A stretch of DNA of 64,000 bases from assembly GCF_000003815.2 (NCBI RefSeq), contig NC_049980.1, forward strand, positions 30,869,045 through 30,933,044. The letters are read 5' to 3'. The DNA comes from Branchiostoma floridae (Eukaryota > Chordata > Leptocardii > Amphioxiformes > Branchiostomatidae). Made by a program: the position numbers and the translations under genes. The notes beneath the pieces were generated by a model that worked only from the letters and a program-made list of their open reading frames with translations, did no database searches and had not been told where the DNA came from. Positions 46,256-59,100 of the stretch are shown here, in pieces (within the stretch, counting starts at the first letter, position 1; the number at the start of each line of letters is the position of its first letter).

Positions 46256-49200
46256 TGTCTTTGTGTCCATTCCGATTAGGTAATGTTCAGGTGCTCCGGA
46301 CAGTTGTGGAAGAGAGAGAATCCATGTCGTCATCTGTATCCAGTCAGGTAATTATATTACGGACACTGAGAAAAGATTATATTTCCTACTTTAATTACAT
46401 AAACGCTATGCAGATATTTCTTCACTTATCAGCCTGTACCTATAAAGCTGTTGCCCACACATTTCGTTTTCGAAACTTATCATGATAGCATCCTGCCATT
46501 CCAGTTGACCAATCTACATTGTTCAAAACACACATACGATACGGCATGACCATGAAAATGTGGCATGAAAGAACGTTAACTGCATTGATGCTATACTTTT
46601 GCATTGTTATCAGCCGACGGAAATTGAAGACTTCTTTTAGATATCCGTTAAAATGCGTGAGGCACTCTCCACGGTGCTTGGATGCCATCACAGCTGAGTT
46701 GGCTTTCCGCGGCCAATGGCACATATACCATGTGTCTCACATGAATTTGCCAAAGCAGCTTAAAGTCTCTTTAACTTTGTCTCTCAATCATGCTTTGACA
46801 TGTTTTTTTCTTTTCGGCCGCACGTTCCGCACAAACCTTGTCACCTTCCCCGTACTTTGTACCGTAAAGGGCACGCCTGCACGAAAGTTTTCCGCAGCCA
46901 AGGAGACCACGCCGAGTTCAATACGGCTGGGTCAATGCATGCGAGCCTGAGCGAATTCCAATAGACTAAAGCGCTAGCGTCAACACAATGAAAAACGGCC
47001 TTTTATTCAGTTCTTCTGTGTCTTTCACTTGCGTACTACAATTACCCCTCCCTTTACTGCCTTTGTTACTTTTTTCTAAGAGTGAAAAGGAAGTATGGTA
47101 TTAACTTTATGAATTCACGATTTGCTATGTAATCAATGCTAACGCAACGAAGGAACCATTAGTGTACACATGCCTTTGTTGTGACCTGTAACGTTTAACT
47201 TCCCGCTAACGTTACAAAGTGTGACAAAATAATCAATAAAAGTCCTCAATTTTCATTCGCTATTGCGTAAAATTTTGTTTGAAAATCAAGAATCTGATAC
47301 TGGACAAATGTAAAAAATGTTAAGCAAAAGCAAGGAATTAACAGTTTTCTGAAAACTCTTTGCCAAAACTTCGAAGCCGCACAACCCGTCCCACTTTCAC
47401 AGTTCATTGACAGTAAATACACACCGGTGAACTTTGAACCCTCCGCTTTGAGATTTCAGGCGAACGCGTCAGTTTGTATTTCAAACACAGTAGCTCCGAA
47501 ATGCCAACCGAATTTTGTGGATTTGTGAAGGATTACAATGGTTCCTGTGTGACTGGGAGGATCGGCGAAAACTCTGTGGAACTACAATGACTCTGTGTGT
47601 GCTGAAAATTTTGTCTAATCTTGAGAATTCCTCGAAAAACAGGCAAGCGAAGGACAGCTTTCGAAGAGGGCGAAGACAAGTGCCGTACGATCATTGAAAG
47701 AGAGGGCTAAAAGAGAGGTACAGGTTTCAGGTAAGACAAAATACCTTGTCTAAAATCAGATCCCAACCGTTTTCAGTTTGCTGTGTTAATACCGAAGTCT
47801 CGCCTTTTGGTACAAAGGGTGTAACTACCAAACTGGTTAGACGAGAAAAGGGGGAGGGGGGCGACCATAAATTTTTGAGGCGTCGTTTGGGGACCATAGC
47901 GTTGACAGGGCAACGGAAAGTCGCGGAATTAAAAAGGTAAAGAGAGAGTATGTTTTACACCTTATCTAACGTTAATGGTTAATCTTTCTGGGGTCATGTG
48001 CATGTAGGGCCTTTTGTGGTTGTAATACCTTAGATAAGTAATTCGATATCAATATATACTGCACTATAGTTGATGATGCTAACGCTACATCATGTTGTAA
48101 CTGAAAACAACGACATAAAATTGTGATTTAACTGCAACGTTGTAGTCAATATTTTCATCGCAGTCTCAAACGCGTGTATTTATAGAAGTATAATGATACT
48201 TTTTAGATTTGCTAGTGTGAACTCAACTTAATCAATGTCTCATAATGAGTTGATTAATTTATTGCCTTCTTTTCTGGCTGTTCAAATTCCACCTGTCTGA
48301 TTTTAAAGTAAATGTAAAAATGTTTCTTTTTTGCCATTTTAGTCAATGTTCAACAATTTCAACTTTTTCTTGAATAGTCCAAACTTTAGACTTTCAAATA
48401 CAAAAGTAAAGTTTTGTTAAAATATAAAGCTATTTACCATGTGCATTTGTACCTTCCAACTGCATTTAATATATCTGTAACATTGTATCATGAATCTATA
48501 GGGCTGTAGTTGCCTTAAATTTCATTTTGTTTTCAACTGCATGAGGGCTCCTAGGACCATGTTTTGTAAAGTCAGGACAAGCTAACCAGGGTTTGTAGTC
48601 TTAACAAGACACCAGACAAAAAAGCAAATAATGTTGTTTTTCACACTCCAACATTGTTTGGGATCAGATTGCCTGTGTTGGTGCCAATAATTGTGCTGGT
48701 TTTGTGCATGTGAAAGACTCACCCAAGAAGTTTTCCTTTGTTGGTAGCAGTGGGTTATTTTCTATTCAGACGAGTTATTGTCACCTTTACAGGCGTGTAG
48801 AATCGTTTGTTTTGTTTTGTTTTGTTTGAAAAGCTAGCCGGAGGTATGTCTTCCTTTGTAGGTTTAGCTTTGCAGACAAACAAATCTGTGTGTTAGCAGT
48901 TCTCATTAGAAAGTTATTTATTAATAAGCAGTTATTTTTGTTGGACAACTGTGGGACAAAAATAATCTGTTTTCACAAAATTTCACAAAGATATATTCGT
49001 GAACATTGTAAGTTAACACGACACGTTTACACCGAGTGAGTGGATTCAAAACAAACACTTCCGTCAACTCTGTCAGACAAATAATCAATAGAATATCTGA
49101 CATGACTCTTGCTCTGATAAGAGACCAGGGTTGGACAAATGATCTACTACTAGTACTAGTCCGATTGTCCACCTGGCAAGTGAAAGTGCCAATCGGGCAA

Positions 49201-50122
49201 CGCATGTCCAACCTCACTTGCCCGATCAGGCAAGTAAGATTTTTTCATGGGTGAGATTTTGACATACTTGTTACTTTTCATAGTCAATGCATCAATCTTT
49301 GGTCAACACAGAAAAATAGAGTTGGCATACTGATAAAAGAATTCCAAAGAAGAATGTTACTAGTATTTAGATTTTGGGCAAGTGAAAAGTTGATTTGGGC
49401 AAGTAAATTTGACAAGTGAATTTTAGAAAACTTGTCTAAGACTCTAAACCTATAGACTCCAAACTTCAAGTAAACTCACAATGGCTGAGACTGACTGAGC
49501 ACTTATACCAGTCCCACATCTCTTAAGGGTACAACATGATCCATTGAAAAGTCTAGGTTGACAAAGTTTGACCTATTTCTGTAGACCTACCAAACTAGAT
49601 TGGAGTACAGTCACGTAATGCGACCACCTCATACAATTTAAACAAAATTCACTTCATAAACTGTCATATACTCAGTACCTGTACTAGTAGGCTTGTGCAG
49701 GTTAGAAATACCTCTACTAGTACAACTACAATTTACCTGTCTATGTCTATGTCTGTGATATTTGGAGCCTTGACATAAATTAAGATTGAATTACACATGT
49801 TTTATACACACTTGAGTCGACTTGGAGCTGCAAAGTTAACCCCACATTGACTTTTGATTCTTTGGTGTGCATTTGTAACTCTTTTTCATTATGAATTACT
49901 ATCAATTAATCAATCAATGAATAAATCATTCACAGGCATCAGATGCGCTGATACAATACAGCTTTAGAGACATTTCTCTAGGATGTTCTATTTTTGCATA
50001 GTATAGCAAAATTTTGCAATGCTACATTTTATTATTATAATTGTAAGATTTCAATATGATAACATTACTAGTATGTGCATGTTATGTTCAGTCCGGTTGA
50101 TCTGCATTCTTGTTTTGTGTAG
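46256..50122. other. Gap before the coiled-coil gene; possible leader exon ending 47730
   Basis: A frame open from about 47622 to 47730 (KTSAVRSLKERAKREVQVS) ends at a strong donor (CAG|GTAAGA). Its phase is exactly that needed by the exon at 50123, so it may be the preceding exon of the coiled-coil gene. It has no in-frame ATG. Another exon-like piece at 46281-46348 (VLRTVVEERESMSSSV) has splice-like ends but no partner. The remainder is AT-rich and shows no gene. Confidence 0.35.
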
Positions 50123-53100
50123 TATCCAGGGACTCCAGAGCAGTTAGAGAATCTAAGAGTGTCAAATTCCACAGAAAGGTAAGCATTTAAGTGCTAATTA
50201 TGTAGTTACAAGAAAAAAACATCTTTTTAATTTTGGCCTTAATGTTCTTTGCTCATTTTGCTCTACATTGCTAGTAGATAAGAGACAATACGAGGGATAA
50301 TAAGAGGGACCTGTCAGAGTACTCAAAAGAAAAATCTATGTCTGCCTAAAGTTTGGTATGCTTGACCTGTAACGTGTCATCATCTCTTACTCTAAATCTT
50401 GAAATATTCCCAGTGTTTGTTCAACACAAACCCATCACACTGCAAACATTTGCCTACTAGTAACTAGTTGCCATACCCTATTATAGACTATACCTAGCTA
50501 TGGCATCAGCCTGGAATTGTTCAGCTGTCAACTGTGTCTCAAAGTCACAAAGGAGTCAGTTTGTCTAGGGCAAAAATGCATTGAGAATTGAGACTGGCAG
50601 TGGTAGTCTCATACTATACCTTCTCTGTGTATGAAATTCTAGGCATATAACGAGAATATGACTAATTGAAGTCAGTTACAAGTATAGTAGATCGGTCACT
50701 AAGGTCCCTTGCTGGCTGTGCATAGCTCCTTTCCAGTTCAACCATGAAATTACCTTTGAACATCACATTGAGCTTACAGTATAATATGGCGTCATTGTTC
50801 ACATAGCTTCAGCAGAGGTAGCATTGTTTCATGACAGCTTTCACCAGTTATTCAACAGAAGAGTTTTCTTTGGTCACACAACCATATTTGTTTTCTGCCA
50901 ACATTTTGGCAGATGGATAGCTGCTTTCATCAGTGTAATGTGATTTCTCTATATGTATTGTGAGATCTAATTTCTAAATGACAAGGAGGTAGTTCATACC
51001 ATCCTGATGAAGGCAGCAGAGCAGCTGCCAAATTGTTGGGAGAGAAAATATGGGGCTGTGTTTCAACTGACAGGATTTTACTATACACACATTGATTTTC
51101 CAACCGGATGGAACTATTTATGGGTGCCTCACCTGTCCAGCGAGTTTGCAAAGCTTCGTACAATATTTGAAGGACTAACAACTGAATTCCAGGGGCATAC
51201 TCTGTAGTGATCTTATGTAAAACTTGTTGCAGGAGCGAAGACGAAGATCTTTCCAGGGACACCCTTATGAAGATCTCTTCAATAACTTACTTGGTAAGGC
51301 AAATATCTTCTTTTTTTCAGCTTCAGTGATTTATTTAGTGATTTAGGTAGATATACCGGGCATGAGTCAGTACTCAATCAAGATTTCAGTCAAAGGGCAA
51401 CCCCTACCCCTATAGATACATGTATTCTCTTCTGTAACATCTAGCATGTATAATAAGTAACTACTAATTACTAAATTGAATTTTTGAAGTAGGGTGTGCA
51501 TATACTCTGTGAGTTTAAAGTACAAACTTGGTGCCCCCCCCCCCCCCAAAAAAAAGGACATAGTTGTTGAACATAAGAAGGACCAACATCTATTGAGTTC
51601 TCTGGACTAACCTCTTTTGCTGTCTTACTCTTAATCTGAAATTTCAAGTTTAATTGAGGGATGTTGAAATGAAATACAAATTCATGATAAACACTTTCTT
51701 TCAGCCACTGACGGCAATGACCTGCAAAACTCGCGTATAAAGCGCCGTGCGAGCATCGCCACAGGTCGGCCCGCCATCATGGAGGGGAGGGGCAGACAGA
51801 GCCCCGCGTCCTTCAGCGACCGCTCCGGGAGTCCGTCCGGCGGGATCATACGCGCCGTCCTCGCACAGGCGGCTGGGAAACGGCTCAAGAAAGTGCAGAA
51901 AAAGATTGAGTAAGTGGTTGCAATCACGTCTTTTACCTTTGTATGTTTTGGAATCCTAGGCCAATTAAATATGATTAAGGCTTAAAAAACTTTCACCATG
52001 GACCATTCAGTCATTCAATTAATGTTAGTAATCAATTGTTTATAACAAGGTTTCTGTATCTGCACAGCTGGTATAAATCGCCCTTCAGCAAGACGCACCA
52101 GCTTCTGTAGCTGTATTCTGTATAGCTGGTACATGTATATCCACCCTTTGGCGTTACACAGCTTTTGTAGCCGGTGTATCAGCACTTCTGTATAACCCAT
52201 TCTGTATTTGTAGCAGTTGGTTATATTACACTGATTAAACGACCACTCACAACCTTTGTACATCCGTTCGCAAGTGTTGTTTAAAGCTATGTCTGTGTAG
52301 GATGCTCTTACTTTAGGCATATATTACCTTAGCTAAAGAAACAAACATGTTGTGATTGTCAACAGGAGAGCGAAAACGCCCACCTTGCTGGAGGGGGATG
52401 AGCACAGGTACCACTCAGGAATATCTGACTACGACGAGGCAGAGAGAAGCTTGGCTCTGAGTGATAAAGATGGTGAGTATTTAAAAAATGATAATTTCAT
52501 CAGGTTAGCAGGTCGTACATTGATAGATTTTTCTTTTACGCAACCAGTTAATATTTGAAACCAGACATTTTGGTAGATACAAATAGTTTCAAAATTGTTG
52601 TTCAAGCCAATTTAGGTGTACTTAGTACTTAGTACTTAGGTCCTCCTGTGCCGTGTAGTTTCCATCGTCCTCTGTCAGATGCAGCCTGCTCTGCCATTCC
52701 CCATGTGATTTTAGGTGTAGCCTGGATGAAAAACAGTTTCCAGGGCCTACACAGGCCAGGTCCTTGGCTCTAGGACCAACATATACCCCCAAGAAAAGTT
52801 AACCACACTTTCCTTGGAGGCAATTTGTTGGCCCTGGATTTAAGGAGCCTGTGTGGGCCCAGGAAATAGGTGTCAATATTTTGGTTGCATGTTTTTCTTA
52901 GCAAAGGATTATAGATGCTGGGCAGGAATGACAGAATGATTGTAATGAAACTACCAAAGATACACAAAAGTGTATATATATATGTATTGTATTCTGGGGG
53001 ACTAGATTGGCCAAATGGAACAGATATCCTCTAACTTAGAGTCTAACATTTTCCTACAACCCTGTTTGATCCTTCCTGTGTTATCCATAAGTGGTTTAGC

Positions 53101-56100
53101 TAATATCATTAGTTGCTGCTGACCTTTTTGCCATGTACATTTCCTTAGCATTCTTCTCTCGAAGGAGATGGTCTATCGCAGGTGTTGTGATTTCAAAGTT
53201 GCGCTTGCTTGGGTGACAGTAACAGTCTGACCTAAACAAAAACTTCTCTTAGCAAAAATGATCTTTCAGTTAGGATACTTCTCTTACTAGTTTCCTTAGA
53301 GTATGCTCTGGTCTGGTCTATTGCAGGTGTTTGCAAGCTACACTTGCATGGGTGTCTGTTATAAACAGAAATTTCTCTTACTGACATGATCATTAAGTAA
53401 GCATTCTTCTCTTATTTCATTCCTTATCATACTTATCTCCATGGGATGGTCTATTGTTGGTGTTGTACTTTTAGAAGTGCCCTTGCTTGGTGTCTGAAAC
53501 AGGCAGAAACTTAGAAACTATAATAGTATTATGGGAACCATAACAGGATAACATGTCAAAAATGCAACAGCATATGGTGTATTTTATGGTGTTTCTCAAT
53601 TCTGAATATATAAGATATGTACAACTTTTCCTTACCTAACAGTTGTCCTCAACCGATTTCTCAGAGCAATGTAGTAGATAACACTTTCCTTAACCAAGCA
53701 ACATTCTGGTGCTGGTGTCTGTGGAGTAGATTGACGTAACATTTTCTTTATACATGCATATGAGAAAGAATAAGATCTTAAGTATGTTATTTTTTTTTGC
53801 CGGTTTTAACACCATATTTTGCCATGAAGGCCCAGTGTCCCTCCGTTCCCTCCGTGCCGGAACACCTCCACTGTTGGGCTCCAGACCCTCGTCAGGGCGG
53901 ATACCTCAGATCAGGAGGGACACTGATGACGAGAGCGGGAGGGAGGTGTGTAGATTTTATTACTACCCTTTGAAGAGCAAAGTTTTTTTTTTTAATTGCC
54001 AAAGTCTTGTAGTTTTCCTTTTTAAAAAAAATTATGAAAAGGACAATAAACCATGATTTCCTTAATATGATTCTAAAAATTACATTTGGGAACCTTAGTT
54101 GTATATTCTTAGCTAGCAATATCGAGCACTTCTCTCTCAAGTCCAAAAACAGTGTCCTAATCACCAAATTAGGTGCCCCTGGTACATGAATAAGTGTGCA
54201 TGATTTCTTGTAAGCTCCAAAATGTGCAGAATGTGAGGAAAAAACATGTTAACACAAAAGGTGGGGCTCTAGTAGTATAGATGTTTGTCCTTTACACTAT
54301 ATAACCTATATAAACTATTATTTTAGGGGTCTGATCCTTCTACATTTTGTACCTTTTTGAGTACTATACAGTTGTTTGTTTAAATTTTGTAACCTGACAT
54401 TTGTCAGAAACTAAATCTGTAAAATCTTCTCTTTTTGCAGGGAGATGATTCCGTTCCAAGAAGTGCAGCTTCCACCCCTCGAGGAGAGGTAAGTTATGCA
54501 TAGTGATCCTTCTCTGAGTCAGTCTTCTATATTCATGTAGATAACAAATATTATTAATATTTAAATGACTAATAAGTATTTTTCCACTTTACAGGAAATG
54601 TAGGTACAATTGTATCATTCGATACAAATGTTTCACAACTTGTATATAAACATCAACTGTTACACATTGCAGCAAATAAAATAATTTAGTACTCAGTAGA
54701 CAAACTCTTAAAAAGGAGGAATAAAAATGTAGACTTTAAAAACATACATTATGTAGAACTTATACTAATTCTTAGTCCTGCAAGACTTACAAATGCCTAC
54801 TACACAACTGTAAGTAATATGAAATACAAATACAGTCTAAACACACATTTCTGACTGTCTTTCTTCTTGGTGTTGGTTTTCTATTTTTCTTTCATTATGA
54901 TTGAATGATAACATTATATATTATAGTCAAACCTGTTGAAGTGACCACCTTTACACAAGGACTACCTCTTTTTGGTGGTCCCTAAGATAGTTTTTCCCAT
55001 TTACAAAAGTAATTTAAAATCCAGTCTATCATGATCACCTATCTACATAGACCAAATTTTATTGGTTGCCTGAACAGGTTTGACTGTATACTATAACTTA
55101 CGTGTGATTTGTTTAATCTCTTGAACTCTTCTTTCCTCCTCTCTTGACGCGTCGGCAGTACCGGGTTTTTGGTACCCGCAGGAAAAGAAACGTACATGTA
55201 ACTCCTGATTTATTTCTTACCTCAGATTCTGATTTAGTTTAGCTTTGCTTCCTGCTCGGTGTGAGAAATGTATATGTAGTTGGATTAAGTCCACTGCTAC
55301 TACATGTAAGTACAATGGCAACTGCTTACTCTAGCAGTAGAAAACAACCCTAATTGCTTACTTACCCTTAACTATTTTCCCTGTCTCTGCAATCACCCAT
55401 ACTGCTACACAATAAATGAATGCCTGTATTAGACAACATTTACGGTTAATGGCTGTTGCATGTAGTGAACATGTAGACATCCTTTATGTGAATGTGATTG
55501 CCCTGCTTATGCTGCTTACTACATATAAGAAACTATATGTTTGTAAGCATGGTTCTGTTATGATGTGAATATGTACATGTTTTAGGTTTCCTACTTGAAA
55601 TGAGCCCTCTTATATAAAGTAACTAACTGCTGCAATGGTCTAGCGGTCACTTTAATAACAGGTCTCATATCAAGTAGGAAATCTAAGAAATGCATATTCA
55701 TATTGTTGTGGTATGCCATCTTTTATTTCAGATTACAGGAAGTGTCAAAGAACTTTCTGTTTCATTCTCAAAAAAGAGTCCACAAGGATCCCGTGCCCTG
55801 AGAATTGAAAAGGTAAGCCAAAGTTTTAGGTTAGGTTTTTTCACTGTCACAACATGTTAATCAATGTTGCTGGTAATACTAACCTGTTACCTGTCATAGT
55901 CACCGGTACAGTGGCCAGAGTGTTCGCCTTGCATTTGGCAGGTCGTGAGTTTGATCCCCGGCCGAGTCATACCGAAAATTTAAAAATTTGGACTAAGCTG
56001 CTTTGTCTGCTGAGCATTCAGCATTTGGGAAAGAGTATGACACTCGATCACACAGACCACTGCCGGTGGACTAAATCTGCTTTAGTGATTGCACAAATTT

Positions 56101-59100
56101 GTGTGGCCAAAGGGCTATTGAAATGGAAATGGATGCTGCCCTATGAACCATCAGATATGGGAAGGACTTGAAAACCTATCAGGTATTGCAATCTGGCAGA
56201 ATAGCAGATATACTGGTAAAAATCGCGATCTGATGATCTGCATCTCTGCCAGTAAAATCAGAGACTCTGCTGTTAGAGATCCTGGTCTTCATCTATACAC
56301 TCTGTGCATGTTGATATTTGCTTTAAAGATAGTCTGTACTTGTCAGCTGATTCACTTTACGTAAGATCAATGGATTGACTTGAAACTCATGAAATTCATA
56401 CATGGCAGACTGCCTAACACATTCCTAGCATCCCATTTGCGTCCTTTGTTGATGGAGAGACTCTAAACGCAATCCGCCAATTCTGCCAGATTCCATTCTG
56501 AACACAGTCAAACACTATAATGTATATCCCTACCTTCCCTGAGTCTGAGACTGATTTAATTGTTTACTAGCATCCCGATTGCATTCCTTGTTCACAGAAA
56601 GACTCTGAACGCAGTCCGCTAATTGTACCAGATTTCATTCTGTATGCACTTAAACTAAAAAACTGTGTATCCTAACATATACAGGGTTCTCCACAGAATT
56701 TTTTAGTATAGTGGAGGGGCTGGCAAAAATAACCCGCACCAACGTGCTGCACTTTCATGAAAATGGGTTCATTTTGCAATGACAGAGGGTGTCAAATACT
56801 ACAAGTATAATATACTGTTGTTATTCCTTTGTTGTGAAGTGGCAAAACTACTATTGTTTTGATCATTGCTCATTCACAAGTTTTTGCAGACAATGCTGAC
56901 TGGAAAAGTGATGGGTACAAAAATCTGTGAATTGTCATTAATCTTAGCAAAACTAACAAAGAAAATAGGGAAGAAACACACTAAATTTGAAAAATAGTAT
57001 AGTGGAGCTGGCTGAGAGTATAGTGGAGGGCCTCCTTTATTCCACTCTCTGGGGAGAACCCTGATATATATTACCATTCCCGAGACTGATGTAACTGTTT
57101 CCCTACAGGAGAGATTGGAGAGTGAACTTAGAAAGGAGAAGGCAGAGCTCTCCAACATGCGGTTTGACAGAGAGATGTTACTGGAAAGAGAAAAGCAATA
57201 TGGCAGTAAGTATTTTATGGTCCCCTTTGTTGTTAGTGCACAAACTGCTGCAGTGGCCTAATGTGTTGGATGTGTTAAGTATGTTTGTAAGTTTGTAAGT
57301 TCAAATTTTTTTGTATGTTGAGCACTCAGTACTTATGGGGAAAAGTATGGAAGTAGAAGACATACCACTTTCAGTGGACTAGTCGCCTGTTAGGTGCATT
57401 AAAAACAGACTAGCACCACCCTATATACCATATGTTGTAGGAAGGAGTTACTAAACCTTTAACTGTATTAGAAATATTTTTAGAAAGCAGTTTTCAATTA
57501 AAAATTGGTTGCATATTCTATCAAAAATCGTTGGCTTCAACTGTATCATTCTTACTACTACGTTGTACATAAAACCTTTATCCTTCCTGTAGAAAACAGA
57601 AGGAGCATGGCATGGAGCTGTACCCACTGTTCCTGTACCTCTACTTGTACCTGTACCTGTACCTGTACCTGTACTGTACCTGTAACTGTACTGTACCTGT
57701 ACCTGTACCAATCTTACCTTTATCCTTCCTGTAGAAAACATCCAGGACCTGCAGAACAGAGTGTCCCAGCTGTTGACCCAGCAGGACAGACTACAGAAGG
57801 AGCATGGCACAGAGCTGTACCCACTGTACCTGTACCTGTACCTGTACATGTACCTGTACCTGTACATGTACCTGTACCTGTACCTGTACCTGTACCTGTT
57901 CCTGTACATGTACCTGTACCTGTACCTGTTCCTGTACATGTACCTGTACCTTTACCTGTACCTGTACCAATCTTACCTTTATCCTTCCTGTAGAAAACAT
58001 CCAGGACTTGCAGAATAGAGTGTCCCAGCTGCTGACCCAGCAGGATAGACTACAGAAGGAGCATGGCACAGAGCTGTACCCACTGTACCTGTACCTGTAC
58101 CCACTGTACCTGTACCTGTACCCACTGTACCTGTACCTGTACCTGTACCTGTACCAATCTTACCTTTATCTGTCCTGTAGAAAACATCCAGGACCTGCAA
58201 AACAGAGTGTCCCAGCTGCTGACCCAGCAGGACAGACTACAGAAGGAGCATGGCACTGAGCTGTACCCACTGTGCCTGTACCTGTACTGTACCTGTACTG
58301 TACCTGTACCTGTACCTGTACCAATCTTACCTTTACTCTTCCTGTAGAAAACATCCAGGACTTGCAGAATAGAGTGTCCCAGCTGTTAACCCAGCAGGAC
58401 AGACTGCAGAAGGAGCATGGCAAAGAGCTGTACCGACTGTACCTGTACCTCTACCTGTACCTACTGTACCTGTACCTGTACCTGTACCTGCACCAATCTT
58501 ACCTTTATCCTTCCTGTAGAAAACATCCAGGACTTGCAGAATAGAGTGTCCCAGCTGTTGACCCAGCAGGACAGACTACAGAAGGAGCATGGCACAGAGC
58601 TGGGGCGCTTCCAGAGCAAGGCCCTGGCGGACGTGGAGAGAGAGAAGAAGGATGCAGCACAGAGGGCCAGGATACTGGAAGGGGAGCTGGATGCACTCAA
58701 AGTGGAGGTAGGCTGATAAGGCATTGGTAATTAATGTTTTACCAGAAGTTTGATGATAAAGAATATGTCAATATGTTTGGATAGTGTTCAGCACCAAGGA
58801 TAGGCATGTTGACCTGTATATGGGTGGTGTTCAGTACAAGGGACAGGTGTGTTTACCTGTTTGTGGATAGTGTTCAGCACCAAGGACAGGCATGTTGACC
58901 TGTATATGGGTGGTGTTCAGTACAAAGGACAGGTGTATTTAACTGTGTATGGATGGTGTTTAGCACCAAGGACAGGCATGTTCACCTGTATATGGGTGGT
59001 GTTCAGTACAAGGGACAGGTGTGTTTAGCTGTGTATGGATGGTGTTTAGCACCAAGGACAGGCATGTTCACCTGTATATGGGTGGTGTTCAGTACAAGGG

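Noticed and set aside
57451-58544. ORFs rich in YLYLY, CTCT or VQVQ
   Set aside because: They read through the TGTACC microsatellite between exon echoes. Only the splice-consistent exon at 58520-58707 was kept.
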